64,000 nucleotides of DNA from Micromonospora chaiyaphumensis (GCF_900091435.1 NZ_FMCS01000013.1:120566-184565), one strand, 5' to 3'; shown: positions 1-9,474, counted from the stretch's first letter. Numbers and translations are program-made. The notes: a model not told the origin generated them from the letters alone.

Positions 1-162
1 GCCCGGGTCCCCCGGTCGGGGCGGGATTCCCGCCGGTGGGAGGGCTCCCGGTCGTCGACCGGGCGTCCATGCCAGGGCCGAAGGGCACTTCCACTGGTTG
101 GTTGCGGCGAGTAATGTCTTGCCTCCAACGCGTTCCGAACCCCTCCGGAGGCGTACCCCACG

Positions 163-1269
163 ATGGGTGGTTCCCCCCTGCGCATCCTCGTCGTCGGCGC
201 AGGCATCGCCGGTCTCGCCGTGGCCCGAGCGCTGCGCCTCGCGGGATTCCGCCCCGACGTGACCGAGAGGCTGCCGCCGACCGAGCGCGCCGACATCGGC
301 CTCTACCTCCCGGGCAACGCGGCCCGCGCGCTGCGCCGGCTCGACCTCGACGGCCCGGTACGCCCTCTCGGCGAGGTCATCCACCGGCAGCGCTTCCTGG
401 ACGCCACCGGCGCGCCGCTCTGCGAGGTCGACCTCGACGCGCTGTGGGCCGGGGTGGGGGAGTGCCGCGCCCTGCCCCGCGCCGAGCTGCACCGGGTGCT
501 GCTCACCGGTGCCGGCGGCGCCGTCCGGCACGGGGCCGAGGTCAGCACCGTCGAGCCGCTGCCCGGCGGTGTCGCGGTCGGCTTCACCGACGGCACCAGC
601 GGCGAGTACGACCTGGTCATCGGCGCCGACGGGCCCCGCTCGGCGGTGCGCACCCTGGCCGCGCTCGGCGGCCCGCCCCGCCCCGCCGGCCAGGTGGTCT
701 ACCGCAGCGTGGTGCGCGGCGGCCCCCGGGTGGCCGACTGGACCGCCCTGCTCGGCCAGCGCGCCGGCTTCCTGGTGGTGCCGCTCGGAGCCGGCCGGCT
801 GCACTGCTACGCCGACGAGGCCGGCACCAGCCTGCCGGCCGACCCACTCGCCCGGCTGCACGAGCTCTTCGGCGACTACGGCGGCCCGGTGCCCGAGGTG
901 CTCGCCGCCCTGGAGACGGTGGACGTCGAGCTCACCACGGAGGTCGAGCTCGGGCGCTGGTTCCACGGCCGGGTGCTGCTCGTCGGTGACGCGGCCCACG
1001 CCACCGCGCCGACGCTCTCCCAGGGCGCCGCCATGGCGCTGGAGGACGCCGTCGTGCTCGCCGAGTCGCTGAAGGCGGCGGGCAGCGTCGAGGCGGCGCT
1101 GCTCGCGTACGAGAGCCGCCGCCGCCCGCGTACCCGCTGGGTGCGGGACCGGACCCGGGACCGCAACCGCACCCGCGACGTGCCGCCGGCGCTGCGCGAC
1201 CCGTTGCTGCGCGGACGCGGCGGGCGGATCTTCCAGGAGCACTACCGGCTCCTGACCGGCCCGCTCTGA
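163..1269 (+). CDS. FAD-dependent monooxygenase (PheA/UbiH-like hydroxylase family)
   Basis: A 368-residue flavoprotein of the aromatic hydroxylase type, which uses NAD(P)H and O2 to hydroxylate small organic substrates. The N-terminus carries the Rossmann FAD motif VVGAGIAGLAVARAL (about residues 10-24). A mid-protein DLVIGADGPRSAVR segment is the second FAD/NAD(P)H contact motif, and GDAAHATAPTLSQGAAMALED is the classic ribityl-binding GD motif near residue 280. No membrane segment is visible. The ATG follows a GGAGG-containing leader. The gene stands alone upstream of ctaD on the same strand, so its substrate cannot be read from context. Confidence 0.88.
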   Translation: MGGSPLRILVVGAGIAGLAVARALRLAGFRPDVTERLPPTERADIGLYLPGNAARALRRLDLDGPVRPLGEVIHRQRFLDATGAPLCEVDLDALWAGVGECRALPRAELHRVLLTGAGGAVRHGAEVSTVEPLPGGVAVGFTDGTSGEYDLVIGADGPRSAVRTLAALGGPPRPAGQVVYRSVVRGGPRVADWTALLGQRAGFLVVPLGAGRLHCYADEAGTSLPADPLARLHELFGDYGGPVPEVLAALETVDVELTTEVELGRWFHGRVLLVGDAAHATAPTLSQGAAMALEDAVVLAESLKAAGSVEAALLAYESRRRPRTRWVRDRTRDRNRTRDVPPALRDPLLRGRGGRIFQEHYRLLTGPL

Positions 1270-1396
1270 GGGGCGGAAGATCGTAGCCGCCCACCCCACG
1301 CGGCGGGGCCCACTACCGGGGACTATCCTCCTTGCGGATGACGGCTGCGCAGATGAACAGCGCGCCAGCGGGACAACCCAGAACCGGAGGCCACTC

Positions 1397-3154
1397 GTGA
1401 CCACCGTCGCACCCAAGCCGGTCGTGACCCGGCCCTGGCCGGTCCGCGAGCCGGTCAAGGGGTCGGCCCTCGCGCGGCTGCTGCGCACCACGGACGCGAA
1501 GCAGATCGGGATCATGTACATGGTCACCGCGTTCGCGTTCTTCATGATCGGTGGCCTGATGGCCCTGATCATGCGCGCCGAGCTGGCGCGACCGGGGCTG
1601 CAGTTCCTGTCGCCCGAGCAGTACAACCAGCTCTTCACCATGCACGGCACGATCATGCTGCTGTTCTTCGCGACGCCGATCGTGTTCGCCTTCGCGAACT
1701 ACGTGGTGCCGCTGCAGATCGGCGCGCCCGACGTGTCGTTCCCCCGCCTGAACGCCTTCGCCTACTGGCTGTACCTGTTCGGCGGCACCATGGCCACCGC
1801 GGGCTTCATCGCCCCGGGCGGCGCGGCCGACTTCGGCTGGACGGCGTACACGCCGCTGAGCACCGCCGAGCACGCGCCGGGCGTCGGCGCGAACATGTGG
1901 GTGGTCGGCCTGGCCATCTCCGGTCTGGGCACCATCCTCGGCGCGGTCAACCTGATCACCACGATCCTGACCCTGCGCGCGCCCGGCATGACCATGTTCC
2001 GGATGCCGATCTTCACCTGGAACATGCTGGTCACCAGCCTGCTGGCCATCCTGGTCTTCCCGCTGTTGGCCGCCGCGCTCTTCGCGCTCGCCGCGGACCG
2101 CCTGATCGGCGCCCACGTGTACGACCCCGCCACCGGCGGCCCGATGCTCTGGCAGCACCTGTTCTGGTTCTTCGGGCACCCCGAGGTCTACATCATCGCG
2201 CTGCCGTTCTTCGGCATCATCACCGAGATCATCCCGGTCTTCTCCCGGAAGCCGATCTTCGGTTACAAGGGCCTGGTCGCCGCGACCATCGCCATCGCCG
2301 CCCTGTCGATGAGCGTCTGGGCGCACCACATGTTCGCCACCGGCCAGGTGCTGCTGCCGTTCTTCAGCTTCCTGAGCTACCTGATCGCCGTGCCGACCGG
2401 CATGAAGTTCTTCAACTGGATCGGCACCATGTGGCGGGGCCAGATCACCTTCGAGACGCCGATGCTCTTCGCGGTCGGCTTCCTGGTGACCTTCCTCTTC
2501 GGTGGCCTCACCGGTGTGCTGCTGGCCAGCCCGCCGCTGGACTTCCACCTGCACGACTCGTACTTCGTGGTGGCGCACTTCCACTACGTGCTCTTCGGCA
2601 CCATCGTGTTCGCCGTGTTCGGCGGCATCTACTTCTGGTTCCCGAAGATGTTCGGCCGGATGCTCGACGAGCGGCTCGGCAAGATCCACTTCTGGCTGAC
2701 GATGATCGGCTTCCACACCACCTTCCTGGTGCAGCACTGGCTCGGCGCCGAGGGCATGCCCCGCCGGTACGCCGACTACCTGCCCGGTGACGGCTTCACC
2801 TTCCTGAACACGCTGTCCACGATCGGCGCGTTCATCACCGGCATCTCGACCCTGCCGTTCATCTGGAACTGCTGGAAGTCGTACAAGACCGGTCCGGTGG
2901 TCGAGGTCGACGACCCGTGGGGTCACGGCAACTCGCTCGAGTGGGCCACCAGCTCGCCGCCGCCCCTGCGGAACTTCGACCGGATGCCGCGGATCCGCTC
3001 CGAGCGGCCGGCGTTCGACCTCAAGTTCCCGGAGCTGGCCGCCGGCCAGACCCTGGCCGGCCCGCCCGAGGGTGGCGCCAAGCCGCTCACCAGCGAGTCC
3101 GACGGTGGCGCCAGCTACCAGGAGGACACCGAGGGCCGGCTCGAGAAGAGCTGA
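1397..3154 (+). CDS. ctaD: Cytochrome c oxidase subunit I (aa3-type)
   Basis: The catalytic subunit of the aa3 terminal oxidase in the cell membrane; it reduces O2 to water and pumps protons. The 585 residues match the usual actinobacterial length. Visible landmarks are the heme a and CuB regions: WFFGHPEVYIIALPFFG (HPEVY, the His-Tyr crosslink motif), WAHHMFATG (the paired CuB histidines) and HDSYFVVAHFHYVLFG (heme ligands). About twelve hydrophobic segments span residues 35-500, followed by a polar C-terminal tail. The ATG lies just after a GGAGG sequence (GAACCGGAGGCCACTCGTG region); GTG codons nearby are alternatives. A strong hairpin follows the stop. The other oxidase subunits are not in the window. 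Confidence 0.97.
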   Translation: MTTVAPKPVVTRPWPVREPVKGSALARLLRTTDAKQIGIMYMVTAFAFFMIGGLMALIMRAELARPGLQFLSPEQYNQLFTMHGTIMLLFFATPIVFAFANYVVPLQIGAPDVSFPRLNAFAYWLYLFGGTMATAGFIAPGGAADFGWTAYTPLSTAEHAPGVGANMWVVGLAISGLGTILGAVNLITTILTLRAPGMTMFRMPIFTWNMLVTSLLAILVFPLLAAALFALAADRLIGAHVYDPATGGPMLWQHLFWFFGHPEVYIIALPFFGIITEIIPVFSRKPIFGYKGLVAATIAIAALSMSVWAHHMFATGQVLLPFFSFLSYLIAVPTGMKFFNWIGTMWRGQITFETPMLFAVGFLVTFLFGGLTGVLLASPPLDFHLHDSYFVVAHFHYVLFGTIVFAVFGGIYFWFPKMFGRMLDERLGKIHFWLTMIGFHTTFLVQHWLGAEGMPRRYADYLPGDGFTFLNTLSTIGAFITGISTLPFIWNCWKSYKTGPVVEVDDPWGHGNSLEWATSSPPPLRNFDRMPRIRSERPAFDLKFPELAAGQTLAGPPEGGAKPLTSESDGGASYQEDTEGRLEKS

Positions 3155-3173
3155 CCCAGCCCGAACCAACGAC

Positions 3174-3205
3174 GGGCGCCGCACCCCACCCGGGGTGCGG
3201 CGCCC
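3174..3205. terminator. Terminator-like hairpin after ctaD
   Basis: Perfect 14-bp arms (3174-3187 and 3192-3205, GGGCGCCGCACCCC and its complement) with a 4-nt loop, 20 bp after the ctaD stop. There is no clear T tract, as is common in high-GC actinobacteria. Confidence 0.75.
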
Positions 3206-3261
3206 GCCGCATTTCCCGCAGGCCCCTAGGCCGCGCCCTCCCCAGGCCCCGCCCCGGTCGC

Positions 3262-3321
3262 GTTGATCAAGAAGTTTGCGTCAGGAACCGCCGCGTTCTT
3301 GACGCAAACCTCTTGGTCAAC
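3262..3321. repeat. 60-bp palindromic repeat, copy 1
   Basis: Inverted repeat with 22-bp arms starting GTTGATCAAGAAGTTTGCGT and closing GACGCAAACCTCTTGGTCAAC, around a 16-nt centre. The arms differ at two positions. It lies in the convergent gap between ctaD and the MFS gene. The only other content of this 364-bp gap (3155-3518) is the ctaD hairpin and the second copy. Confidence 0.9.
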
Positions 3322-3425
3322 CCATGCGTGAGCTGTCGAGCACCAGGCCGGGGAGGTGGCGCTCTCCCAGCGCTGCCGAACACCCCCACCTCGCCGAGCT
3401 GGCGCACGCCCCCTCGCCCCGCGGC

Positions 3426-3485
3426 GTTGATCAAGAGGTTTGCGTCAAGGGTCGGCCCGGATCTGACGCAAACCTCTTGGTCAAC
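3426..3485. repeat. 60-bp palindromic repeat, copy 2
   Basis: The same architecture as the copy at 3262: 22-bp arms, 16-nt centre, 60 bp in total. The arms are nearly identical to copy 1 while the centre sequence is wholly different. This suggests that selection, or a copying mechanism, acts on the arms only. It ends 33 bp before the MFS stop codon. Confidence 0.9.
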
Positions 3486-3518
3486 CCTGTGGGGAGCGGG
3501 GTCAGGGGGCAGTGTGGG

Positions 3519-4736
3519 TCAGGGAGCTGTGGGGGTCAGCTCGGGTTCCGTGGTCGGTAGCGGGGCTCGGTCGCGGCGGTGGCGGAGCTCGATCGGGAGG
3601 ACCGCCAGGGCGACCAGCACGCCGATCGCGCCGGTGACCGCGAACCCCCAGGCCGGCGCCGAGGCGTCGATCACCGCGCCGGCCAGCGGCGCCCCCAGCG
3701 CGATGCCGACCGTGACCGCCGAGCCGTGCAGGCCCATGGCCTCGCCGCGCACGCCGGCCGGGGCCAGCCGGCTCACCGCGTCCGAGGTCGAGGCGATGGA
3801 GGGCGCGCAGAGGGCGCCGGCCGGGATGAGCGCCAGGCAGAGCAGCCACCAGTGCGCGCCGCCCAGCCCGACCGGGATGGTGGTCACGCTCAGCGCCGCC
3901 ACGAGGGCCAGCGGGGAGAGCGAGCGGGTGACCGCCCCGTACGCGAAGCCGCCCACCAGCGAGGCGACCGCCCACATGGCCAGGACGGCGCCGGTCCAGC
4001 CGACCTCGCCGCCCTCGCGCAGCACGGCGACCACGGCGACGTCGGTGCCGCCGAGCACCAGGGTGGCGGCCAGGCTGACCGCCAGCACGGCGAGCAGCCG
4101 GGGGGTGAGCCACTCCCGGCGGGGCACCTTGCGGGCCGGGCCGGCCGGCTCGTCGGCGGCGCGGGTGGGCGGGTCGAGCAGCCAGAAGCAGATGCCGGAG
4201 GCGACGATCCCGGCGCCGACCGCCCACATGGTGAGCCGGGGCGACACGGCGGCGGCCATGGCCACGGCCAGCGCGGGGCCGACCATGAACGACAGCTCCA
4301 CCGACATCGAGTCGAGGGCGTACGCGGGGCGGCGCCGCTCGGCCGGCACCAGCGCGGCGACCGACTGGCGGACCACCGAGAAGACCGGCAGCGCGAACAG
4401 GCCGGCCAGGAACGCGGTGGGCAGCAGCACGGGGTACGACAGCGTCGGCGCGCTGGCCCAGAAGACGCCCTCGGCGAGCGTGGTGAGCAGCAGCACCGGG
4501 CGCAGCCCGCGCCGGTCGACCAGCCGGCCGAGCAGCGGGGAGCCGAGCGCGGCGCCGACGGTGGAGGCGGCGCCTACGAGCCCCGCCGCGCCGTAGCCGC
4601 GACCGAGGTCGAGCACGACGTGGAAGGTGAGCGTCACGCCGGTCGCGGTGAGCGGGATGCGCGCCAGCACCGAGATCAGCAGCAACGACCGGAGACCGGG
4701 CAGGGCGAGCGCCTCCCGGTAAGGCTTCAAGTTCAC
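3519..4736 (-). CDS. MFS transporter, drug-efflux-like
   Basis: A 405-residue integral membrane protein with about twelve hydrophobic helices, and so a major facilitator superfamily permease. The segment LGSPLLGRLVDRRGLRPVL after helix 2 matches the MFS loop 2-3 signature (GxxxDRxGRR). The second half is an internal duplicate of the first, with LCAPSIASTSDAVSRLAPAG at a helix 10 position. The Met at 4736 (MNLKPYREALALPGLRSLL) gives a normal cytoplasmic N-terminus; an upstream extension to 4788 has no membrane-protein character. It is transcribed toward ctaD. The substrate is not predictable. Confidence 0.85.
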   Translation of the reverse strand: MNLKPYREALALPGLRSLLLISVLARIPLTATGVTLTFHVVLDLGRGYGAAGLVGAASTVGAALGSPLLGRLVDRRGLRPVLLLTTLAEGVFWASAPTLSYPVLLPTAFLAGLFALPVFSVVRQSVAALVPAERRRPAYALDSMSVELSFMVGPALAVAMAAAVSPRLTMWAVGAGIVASGICFWLLDPPTRAADEPAGPARKVPRREWLTPRLLAVLAVSLAATLVLGGTDVAVVAVLREGGEVGWTGAVLAMWAVASLVGGFAYGAVTRSLSPLALVAALSVTTIPVGLGGAHWWLLCLALIPAGALCAPSIASTSDAVSRLAPAGVRGEAMGLHGSAVTVGIALGAPLAGAVIDASAPAWGFAVTGAIGVLVALAVLPIELRHRRDRAPLPTTEPELTPTAP

Positions 4737-4800
4737 GACGGTCCGTACCTCCGGCCGACATCCTCGACCGGGGGTACGACAGCCGCAACCAATTACCTGC

Positions 4801-5382
4801 TCAAGCGGCCCTGATCACAGGTTCGCCGACCATGGTCACCCCGGCGCCGTCGAAGGCCCGCAGCGCCACGTCCAGCGTGTCGGGCGCCACGGCCGCGGTC
4901 AGGTCGAGCAGCACGGTGGTCCGGAAGCCCTCCCGGGCGGCGTCCAGCGCGGTGGCCCTGACGCAGTGGTCGGTGGCGATGCCGACCACGTCGACCCGGT
5001 CGACGTCGTGCCGGCGCAGCCAGTCGGCCAGGCACTCGCCGTCCTCGGCATGCCCCTCGAAACCGGAGTACGCGGCCGCGTGCTCGCCCTTGTGGAAGAT
5101 CGCCTCGACCCGGCCGGTCGCCAGCTCGGGATGGAATTCGGAGCCGGCCGTGCCCACCACGCAGTGCCGGGGCCAGGAGTCGACGTAGTCCGGCGGGTCG
5201 CCGAAGTGCGCACCCGGGTCGACGTGGTAGTCCTTCGTCGCGACCACGTGGTCCCAGCGCTCCGGCTCCGCGTCGAGCAGCCGGGAGATGCCGGCGGCGA
5301 CCCCCGCCCCGCCGGTCACGGCCAGCGAGCCGCCCTCGCAGAAGTCGTTCTGCACGTCCACGATGATCAAGGCGTTGGCCAT
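4801..5382 (-). CDS. pncA: Nicotinamidase (isochorismatase-like hydrolase)
   Basis: Converts nicotinamide to nicotinic acid in NAD salvage; cytosolic. The 193 residues cover one isochorismatase-fold domain with the catalytic triad visible: D9 (VDVQNDF), K98 (IFHKGEH) and C140 (IATDHCVRAT). The metal-site residues D51, H53 and H59 lie in KDYHVDPGAHF. The gene follows pncB by 13 bp on the same strand, so the two consecutive steps nicotinamide to nicotinate to NaMN are probably co-transcribed. The start at 5382 puts the first beta strand (ALIIVDVQ) directly at the N-terminus, as in known PncA proteins. Confidence 0.95.
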   Translation of the reverse strand: MANALIIVDVQNDFCEGGSLAVTGGAGVAAGISRLLDAEPERWDHVVATKDYHVDPGAHFGDPPDYVDSWPRHCVVGTAGSEFHPELATGRVEAIFHKGEHAAAYSGFEGHAEDGECLADWLRRHDVDRVDVVGIATDHCVRATALDAAREGFRTTVLLDLTAAVAPDTLDVALRAFDGAGVTMVGEPVIRAA

Positions 5383-5395
5383 CGGATCGGTCCTC

Positions 5396-6682
5396 TCAGC
5401 TCGCGGGTACGACGGTCACCGGAACGGCCGGGTCCCCGCCGGAGAGCTTGAGCCCCTCCCACGGGATGGAGATCAGGCACTGCCGCAGGTGCTCCCGGGA
5501 CTCGTCGAGGGTGGGTCGCGCCACCGGCTCGCCCTCGACGACGTACGAGCGCTGGAGCAACCGGTCGTTGGGCTGCCGGTCCGGCACCCCCTGCGGCACG
5601 ATGACCTCCTCGGTGGCGGTGCCGGTCGGCTTGTGCCGGCGCACGGCCACCTTGCGGCCGCCGATCGTGGCCTTGTGCTCGGAGCGCTTGACCACCGGGC
5701 GCCCCTCCACCTCGACCAGCTTGTAGACCAGGCCGGCGGTGGGGGCGCCCGAGCCGGTGACCACGGCGGTGCCCGCGCCGTACATGTCGACCGGCTCGGC
5801 CGCGAGCGAGGCGATGGCGTACTCGTCGAGGTCGCCGGAGACGATGATCTTCGTCTCGGTGGCGCCGAGCGAGTCGAGCAGCTCGCGGGACTGCTGGGCG
5901 ATCACCGCGAGGTCGCCCGAGTCGATCCGGACGGCGCGCAGGTCCGGCCCGGCCACCGCGATGGCGTTGCGGATGCCCTGGCTGATGTCGTAGGTGTCGA
6001 CCAGCAGCGTGGTGTCCTTGCCCAGCGTGGCGACCTGCGAGGCGAACGCGGTCCGCTCGTCGTCGTGCAGCAGCGTGAACGCGTGCGCCGCGGTGCCGGC
6101 GGTCGGGATGCCGTAGCGCTGGCCGGCGGCCAGGTTGGAGGTGAACCGGAACCCGGCCAGGTACGCGGCCCGGGCGGCGGCCACCGCGGCCTCCTCGTGC
6201 GCCCGGCGGGAGCCCATCTCGATCAGCGCCCGGCCGCGGGCGGCGGTGACCATCCGGGCGGCCGCGGCGGCCACCGCGCAGTCGTGGTTGAGCACCGACA
6301 GCACCAGCGTCTCCAGCACCACGCACTCGGCGAAGGTGCCGGAAACGGTGAGGATCGGGGAGCCGGGGAAGAACAGCTCGCCCTCGGCGTACCCGTCGAC
6401 GTCGCCGGTGAAGCGGTAGTCGGCCAGCCACTGGGCGGCGCGGTCGTCCACCACGTCGGTGCGGCGCAGGAAGTCGATCTCCTCGGGATCGAAGCGGAAG
6501 TCGCGGATCAGGTCGATCAGCCGGCCGGTCCCGGCGACCACGCCATAGCGCCGGCCGGCCGGCAGCCGCCGGCTGAACACCTCGAAGACGCAGCGACGGT
6601 CGGCCGTGCCGTCCCGCAGGGCGGCGCTGACCATGGTCAGCTCGTAGTGGTCGGTCAGCAGCGCGGGGCGAAGGGTGCTCAC
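5396..6682 (-). CDS. pncB: Nicotinate phosphoribosyltransferase
   Basis: Forms nicotinate mononucleotide from nicotinate and PRPP, the entry point of the Preiss-Handler NAD salvage route. The 428 residues are the usual length. The start MSTLRPALLTDHYELTMV, the FxxR-type region and the phosphate-binding VRIDSGDLAVIAQQ segment are all typical. A conserved EDHRLRR-like autophosphorylation loop is not obvious. It is first in a two-gene unit with pncA. In M. tuberculosis pncB1 is also found just upstream of clpS, which matches this window once the two intervening genes are discounted. Confidence 0.95.
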   Translation of the reverse strand: MSTLRPALLTDHYELTMVSAALRDGTADRRCVFEVFSRRLPAGRRYGVVAGTGRLIDLIRDFRFDPEEIDFLRRTDVVDDRAAQWLADYRFTGDVDGYAEGELFFPGSPILTVSGTFAECVVLETLVLSVLNHDCAVAAAAARMVTAARGRALIEMGSRRAHEEAAVAAARAAYLAGFRFTSNLAAGQRYGIPTAGTAAHAFTLLHDDERTAFASQVATLGKDTTLLVDTYDISQGIRNAIAVAGPDLRAVRIDSGDLAVIAQQSRELLDSLGATETKIIVSGDLDEYAIASLAAEPVDMYGAGTAVVTGSGAPTAGLVYKLVEVEGRPVVKRSEHKATIGGRKVAVRRHKPTGTATEEVIVPQGVPDRQPNDRLLQRSYVVEGEPVARPTLDESREHLRQCLISIPWEGLKLSGGDPAVPVTVVPAS

Positions 6683-6698
6683 CGCCTCAGCCTAGAGT

Positions 6699-9377
6699 TC
6701 AGGCCGGACTCCCGCCGTCGTGGCCCGGCATCGACCGCAGCGCGGCCCGCAGTTCCGCGCGGCCGGCCACACCGAGCTTGCTGTAGACCCGCTGGAGGTG
6801 GTTCTCCACCGTGCGGGTGGAGAGGAAGAGCCGCTCGGCGATGGCTCGGCTGGTCACGCCGTCGGCGGCGAGCCGGGCGACCTCCCACTCCCGTTCGCTC
6901 AGGGTGGGGCGGAGCAGCCGCAGCGCCGGCGTGACCACCTCGTCGCAGCGGCGGAGCAGCTCGGCCAGGCGCTCCCGGGCCGGGCCGGTCGCGCCGGCCC
7001 GGCCGCCGCGCATCCGGTGCAGCGCCATCGCGGTCGCCTCGGCCGCGTAGACGGTCAGCTCCCGGGCGGCGAAGCCGTCGGCCACGGCGAGCAGGTCGTC
7101 GGGGGAGCCGTCGACGGCGGCGCGGGCGTACCGGGCGACCAGCGGCGGCAGCACCCCGTCGACCTGCTCGGAGAGCTCGGTGAGGCGCTGCGCCACGGTG
7201 CGCCGGCCGCCGTCGGTGCAGGTCGGCCCGACCGACGCGGTGGCCTGGTCGTAGCGGACCAGGTCGAGCAGGACCAGCAGCTCGTGGCCGGCCAGGCCGT
7301 CCTCGCGCAGCCGGTCGGCGAGCGCCGAGAGGTGCTTGGTGGCCGCCGGCAGGTCACCGACCACCGCGTGCACCGCGCCGCGGGCCTGCTCCAGCCAGGG
7401 GTAGAGCACCGCCATCCCGGGCGCGTGCGTCCGGTCCGCCTCGGCCATCGCCTCCGCGGCGTGGGTGGCGTCGCCGCGCAGCGCTGCCGCCTGGGCGCGC
7501 TCGGCGTGCGCCAGGCCGGCGTAGACCCGGCTGGTGGCGAGCACGGCGCAGGCGCCCAGGCTGGTTTTCAGCGCCTCGTCGCCGCGCCCGCGCAGCCGCG
7601 CCGCGTACGCCTGGAGGATGGCCAGGTAGCCCGTGCCGAGCCGGAAGTCCCCGGCGCCGGCCAGGTCGGCGAACTCGTCGGCGACGATCGCGTCGATGCC
7701 GGCCAGGTCGCCGGAGAGCGCGAGCCGGGTGCCCCGGGCCAGCTCCATGGCGAGCTGGAGGTAGGGCATGTCGCCCCGCCAGTGCGCCGCCTCGGCCTGC
7801 ACCCGGGCGATCGCGGTGGCGCTGCGCCGGTACTGGCCCTGCGCGGCCTGAAGGTGCGCGAGGGTGCACCGGGCCAGCTCGCGCGCGGCCATCGGGGCCG
7901 CCGGCCGGTCCAGCACCGCCTGGGCCAGCCGGACCGCGGTGTCGGTGTCCAGCCGGTGCAACCGCATGATCGCCTCGAAGGCGCGGACCCGGGCCCGGTC
8001 GGCCGGGTCGGTCAGCTCGGCGCCCCGGGCGGCGATCTCCTCCACCGTGGACTCGCGGCTGAGCCCCCAGTAGCTGACCATGCCCCGGGCGGTCAGCCAC
8101 CGGCCGCGCCGCCGGTCGTCCTGGATCGCCCCGCCCACCTGGTCGAGCACCGCGATCGCCTCGTCGGGCCGGTCGGCGAACATGAGGATGGTGGCGAGCA
8201 GCTCCGCCGCGTCCGAGCCGCCCTCGCCGTCCAGCGCCGCCCGGGCCAGCCGGGTGGCGAGCGGCACGTCGTACCGGCCGAAGGCCTGGGCGGCCGCGTC
8301 GAGCAGCAGGGCCGGATCCTGCGCCGTGCCCGAGTCGAGCCGCCAGACGGCGACCCGCAGCAGGTCGTCGCGGCGCCGCTTGCCCACCCGTTCGAGCAGC
8401 CCGGCCAGGGTGGCCTGGAGTCGGCGGGTGCGGCTGACCGGGCACCGCCGGCGCATCACCTCGCCGTAGAGCGGATGGGCGAGGCGGACGTTCAGCCGCC
8501 GGTCGTCGTGCACCATCGAGATGAGGCCGCGCTCCTCGGCGGTCTCCACGTCGGCCGGGTCGACCGCCTGCTCCAGCAGGTGCAGGCCGAGCGGCTCGCC
8601 GAACGCGACGAGCTCGACCACCGCCCGCACGCCGGGCGTGAGCTGGCCGATGCGGGTGTCGATCAGCTCGGTGAGGCTGGGCGCCAGCTCCAGCCGGCCG
8701 GTCCACTTCCAGATCCCGTACGTCTTGCTCAGCTCGTCGCCGCCGGAGGCGGCCAGCACCAGCTCGCGCAGCAGCAGCGGGTTGCCGGCGGAGAGCCGGT
8801 GCAGCCGCTCGGACGAGCCGGCGTCGACCGGCCCGCCCAGGATCGCGGCGAGCAGCCCGGTGGTCTCACTCGGGCCGAGCGGCCCCAGCTCGACGAGGTC
8901 GACCAGGTCGTCGGTCCACAGGGCACGGATCGGCAGCGGGATCTGCTCGCCGTTGCGCAGCGTGCCGAGCACTGTGGCGTTCTCGGAGCGGGCGATGAGG
9001 TGCACGAGCGCCGCCGACGGTGGGTCGAGCAGGTGCGCGTCGTCGATCGCCAGCACGATCGGCCGGCCGGCGGCCTGCTCCTGGAGCACGTCGACCGCCC
9101 AGCGCAGGACGCCGGCGGGGGAGAGGCCCTGCGGCTGCTCGGCCGGCAGCACCTGGACCAGCCCACCGAACGGCAGCGCGACGGTCGTGGCGCTGGCCGC
9201 CACGGACCAGATCGCGTAGCGGTCGGTGGAGAGGGCGGCCACCCCCTCGCGCAGGAGCCGGCTCTTGCCCACCCCGGCGCTGCCGCTGAAGAGCAGCCCG
9301 CGTCCCTCCGCACCGCCGGCCGCCGACAACAGACGGTCGAGCTCAGCCGTGCGGCCGACGAACTCCCACCGACTCAT
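6699..9377 (-). CDS. Large LuxR-family regulator with AAA/NACHT-like ATPase domain (LAL type)
   Basis: An 892-residue transcription regulator of the LAL class, in which ATP binding gates activation. Walker A GSAGVGKS is at residues 32-39 and a Walker B-like IVLAIDDAHLL follows at about residue 120. A long helical, TPR-like middle precedes a C-terminal LuxR helix-turn-helix, LSEREWEVARLAADGVTSRAIAERLFLSTRTVENHLQ. The ATG at 9377 (MSRWEFVGRTAELD) is chosen because this family begins with the GR-x-xE module; the open frame continues upstream to 9824 without homologous character. It diverges from the GTPase-like gene at 9571, and two inverted repeats lie between them. Its ligand is unknown. Confidence 0.9.
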   Translation of the reverse strand: MSRWEFVGRTAELDRLLSAAGGAEGRGLLFSGSAGVGKSRLLREGVAALSTDRYAIWSVAASATTVALPFGGLVQVLPAEQPQGLSPAGVLRWAVDVLQEQAAGRPIVLAIDDAHLLDPPSAALVHLIARSENATVLGTLRNGEQIPLPIRALWTDDLVDLVELGPLGPSETTGLLAAILGGPVDAGSSERLHRLSAGNPLLLRELVLAASGGDELSKTYGIWKWTGRLELAPSLTELIDTRIGQLTPGVRAVVELVAFGEPLGLHLLEQAVDPADVETAEERGLISMVHDDRRLNVRLAHPLYGEVMRRRCPVSRTRRLQATLAGLLERVGKRRRDDLLRVAVWRLDSGTAQDPALLLDAAAQAFGRYDVPLATRLARAALDGEGGSDAAELLATILMFADRPDEAIAVLDQVGGAIQDDRRRGRWLTARGMVSYWGLSRESTVEEIAARGAELTDPADRARVRAFEAIMRLHRLDTDTAVRLAQAVLDRPAAPMAARELARCTLAHLQAAQGQYRRSATAIARVQAEAAHWRGDMPYLQLAMELARGTRLALSGDLAGIDAIVADEFADLAGAGDFRLGTGYLAILQAYAARLRGRGDEALKTSLGACAVLATSRVYAGLAHAERAQAAALRGDATHAAEAMAEADRTHAPGMAVLYPWLEQARGAVHAVVGDLPAATKHLSALADRLREDGLAGHELLVLLDLVRYDQATASVGPTCTDGGRRTVAQRLTELSEQVDGVLPPLVARYARAAVDGSPDDLLAVADGFAARELTVYAAEATAMALHRMRGGRAGATGPARERLAELLRRCDEVVTPALRLLRPTLSEREWEVARLAADGVTSRAIAERLFLSTRTVENHLQRVYSKLGVAGRAELRAALRSMPGHDGGSPA

Positions 9378-9435
9378 CGGTGCAGCATATCGATGGTGTT
9401 CCCTCCGCGTGTACACCGTCACGCAGCGAAGTTGA

Positions 9436-9451
9436 GTAATCTGTTGATTAC
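9436..9451. promoter_or_regulatory. Inverted repeat in the divergent LuxR/GTPase-like region
   Basis: GTAATC-TGTT-GATTAC, perfect 6-bp arms and unusually AT-rich for this genome, 58 bp upstream of the LuxR start. It is a candidate operator, possibly autoregulatory. Confidence 0.45.
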
Positions 9452-9474
9452 CCCTGAGTAGCGGAGGTGTTCGG

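Noticed and set aside
1313..3184. 623-residue open frame antisense to ctaD
   Set aside because: It is the antisense shadow of a certain ctaD; the translation is a low-complexity run of Arg, Gly, Glu, Gln and His with no domain.
3262..3485. Possible CRISPR array
   Set aside because: Only two units, each internally palindromic with variable centres, and no cas genes in the window.
6720..9461. 913-residue plus-strand frame over the LuxR gene
   Set aside because: Antisense shadow of the LuxR ATPase gene; no motif.
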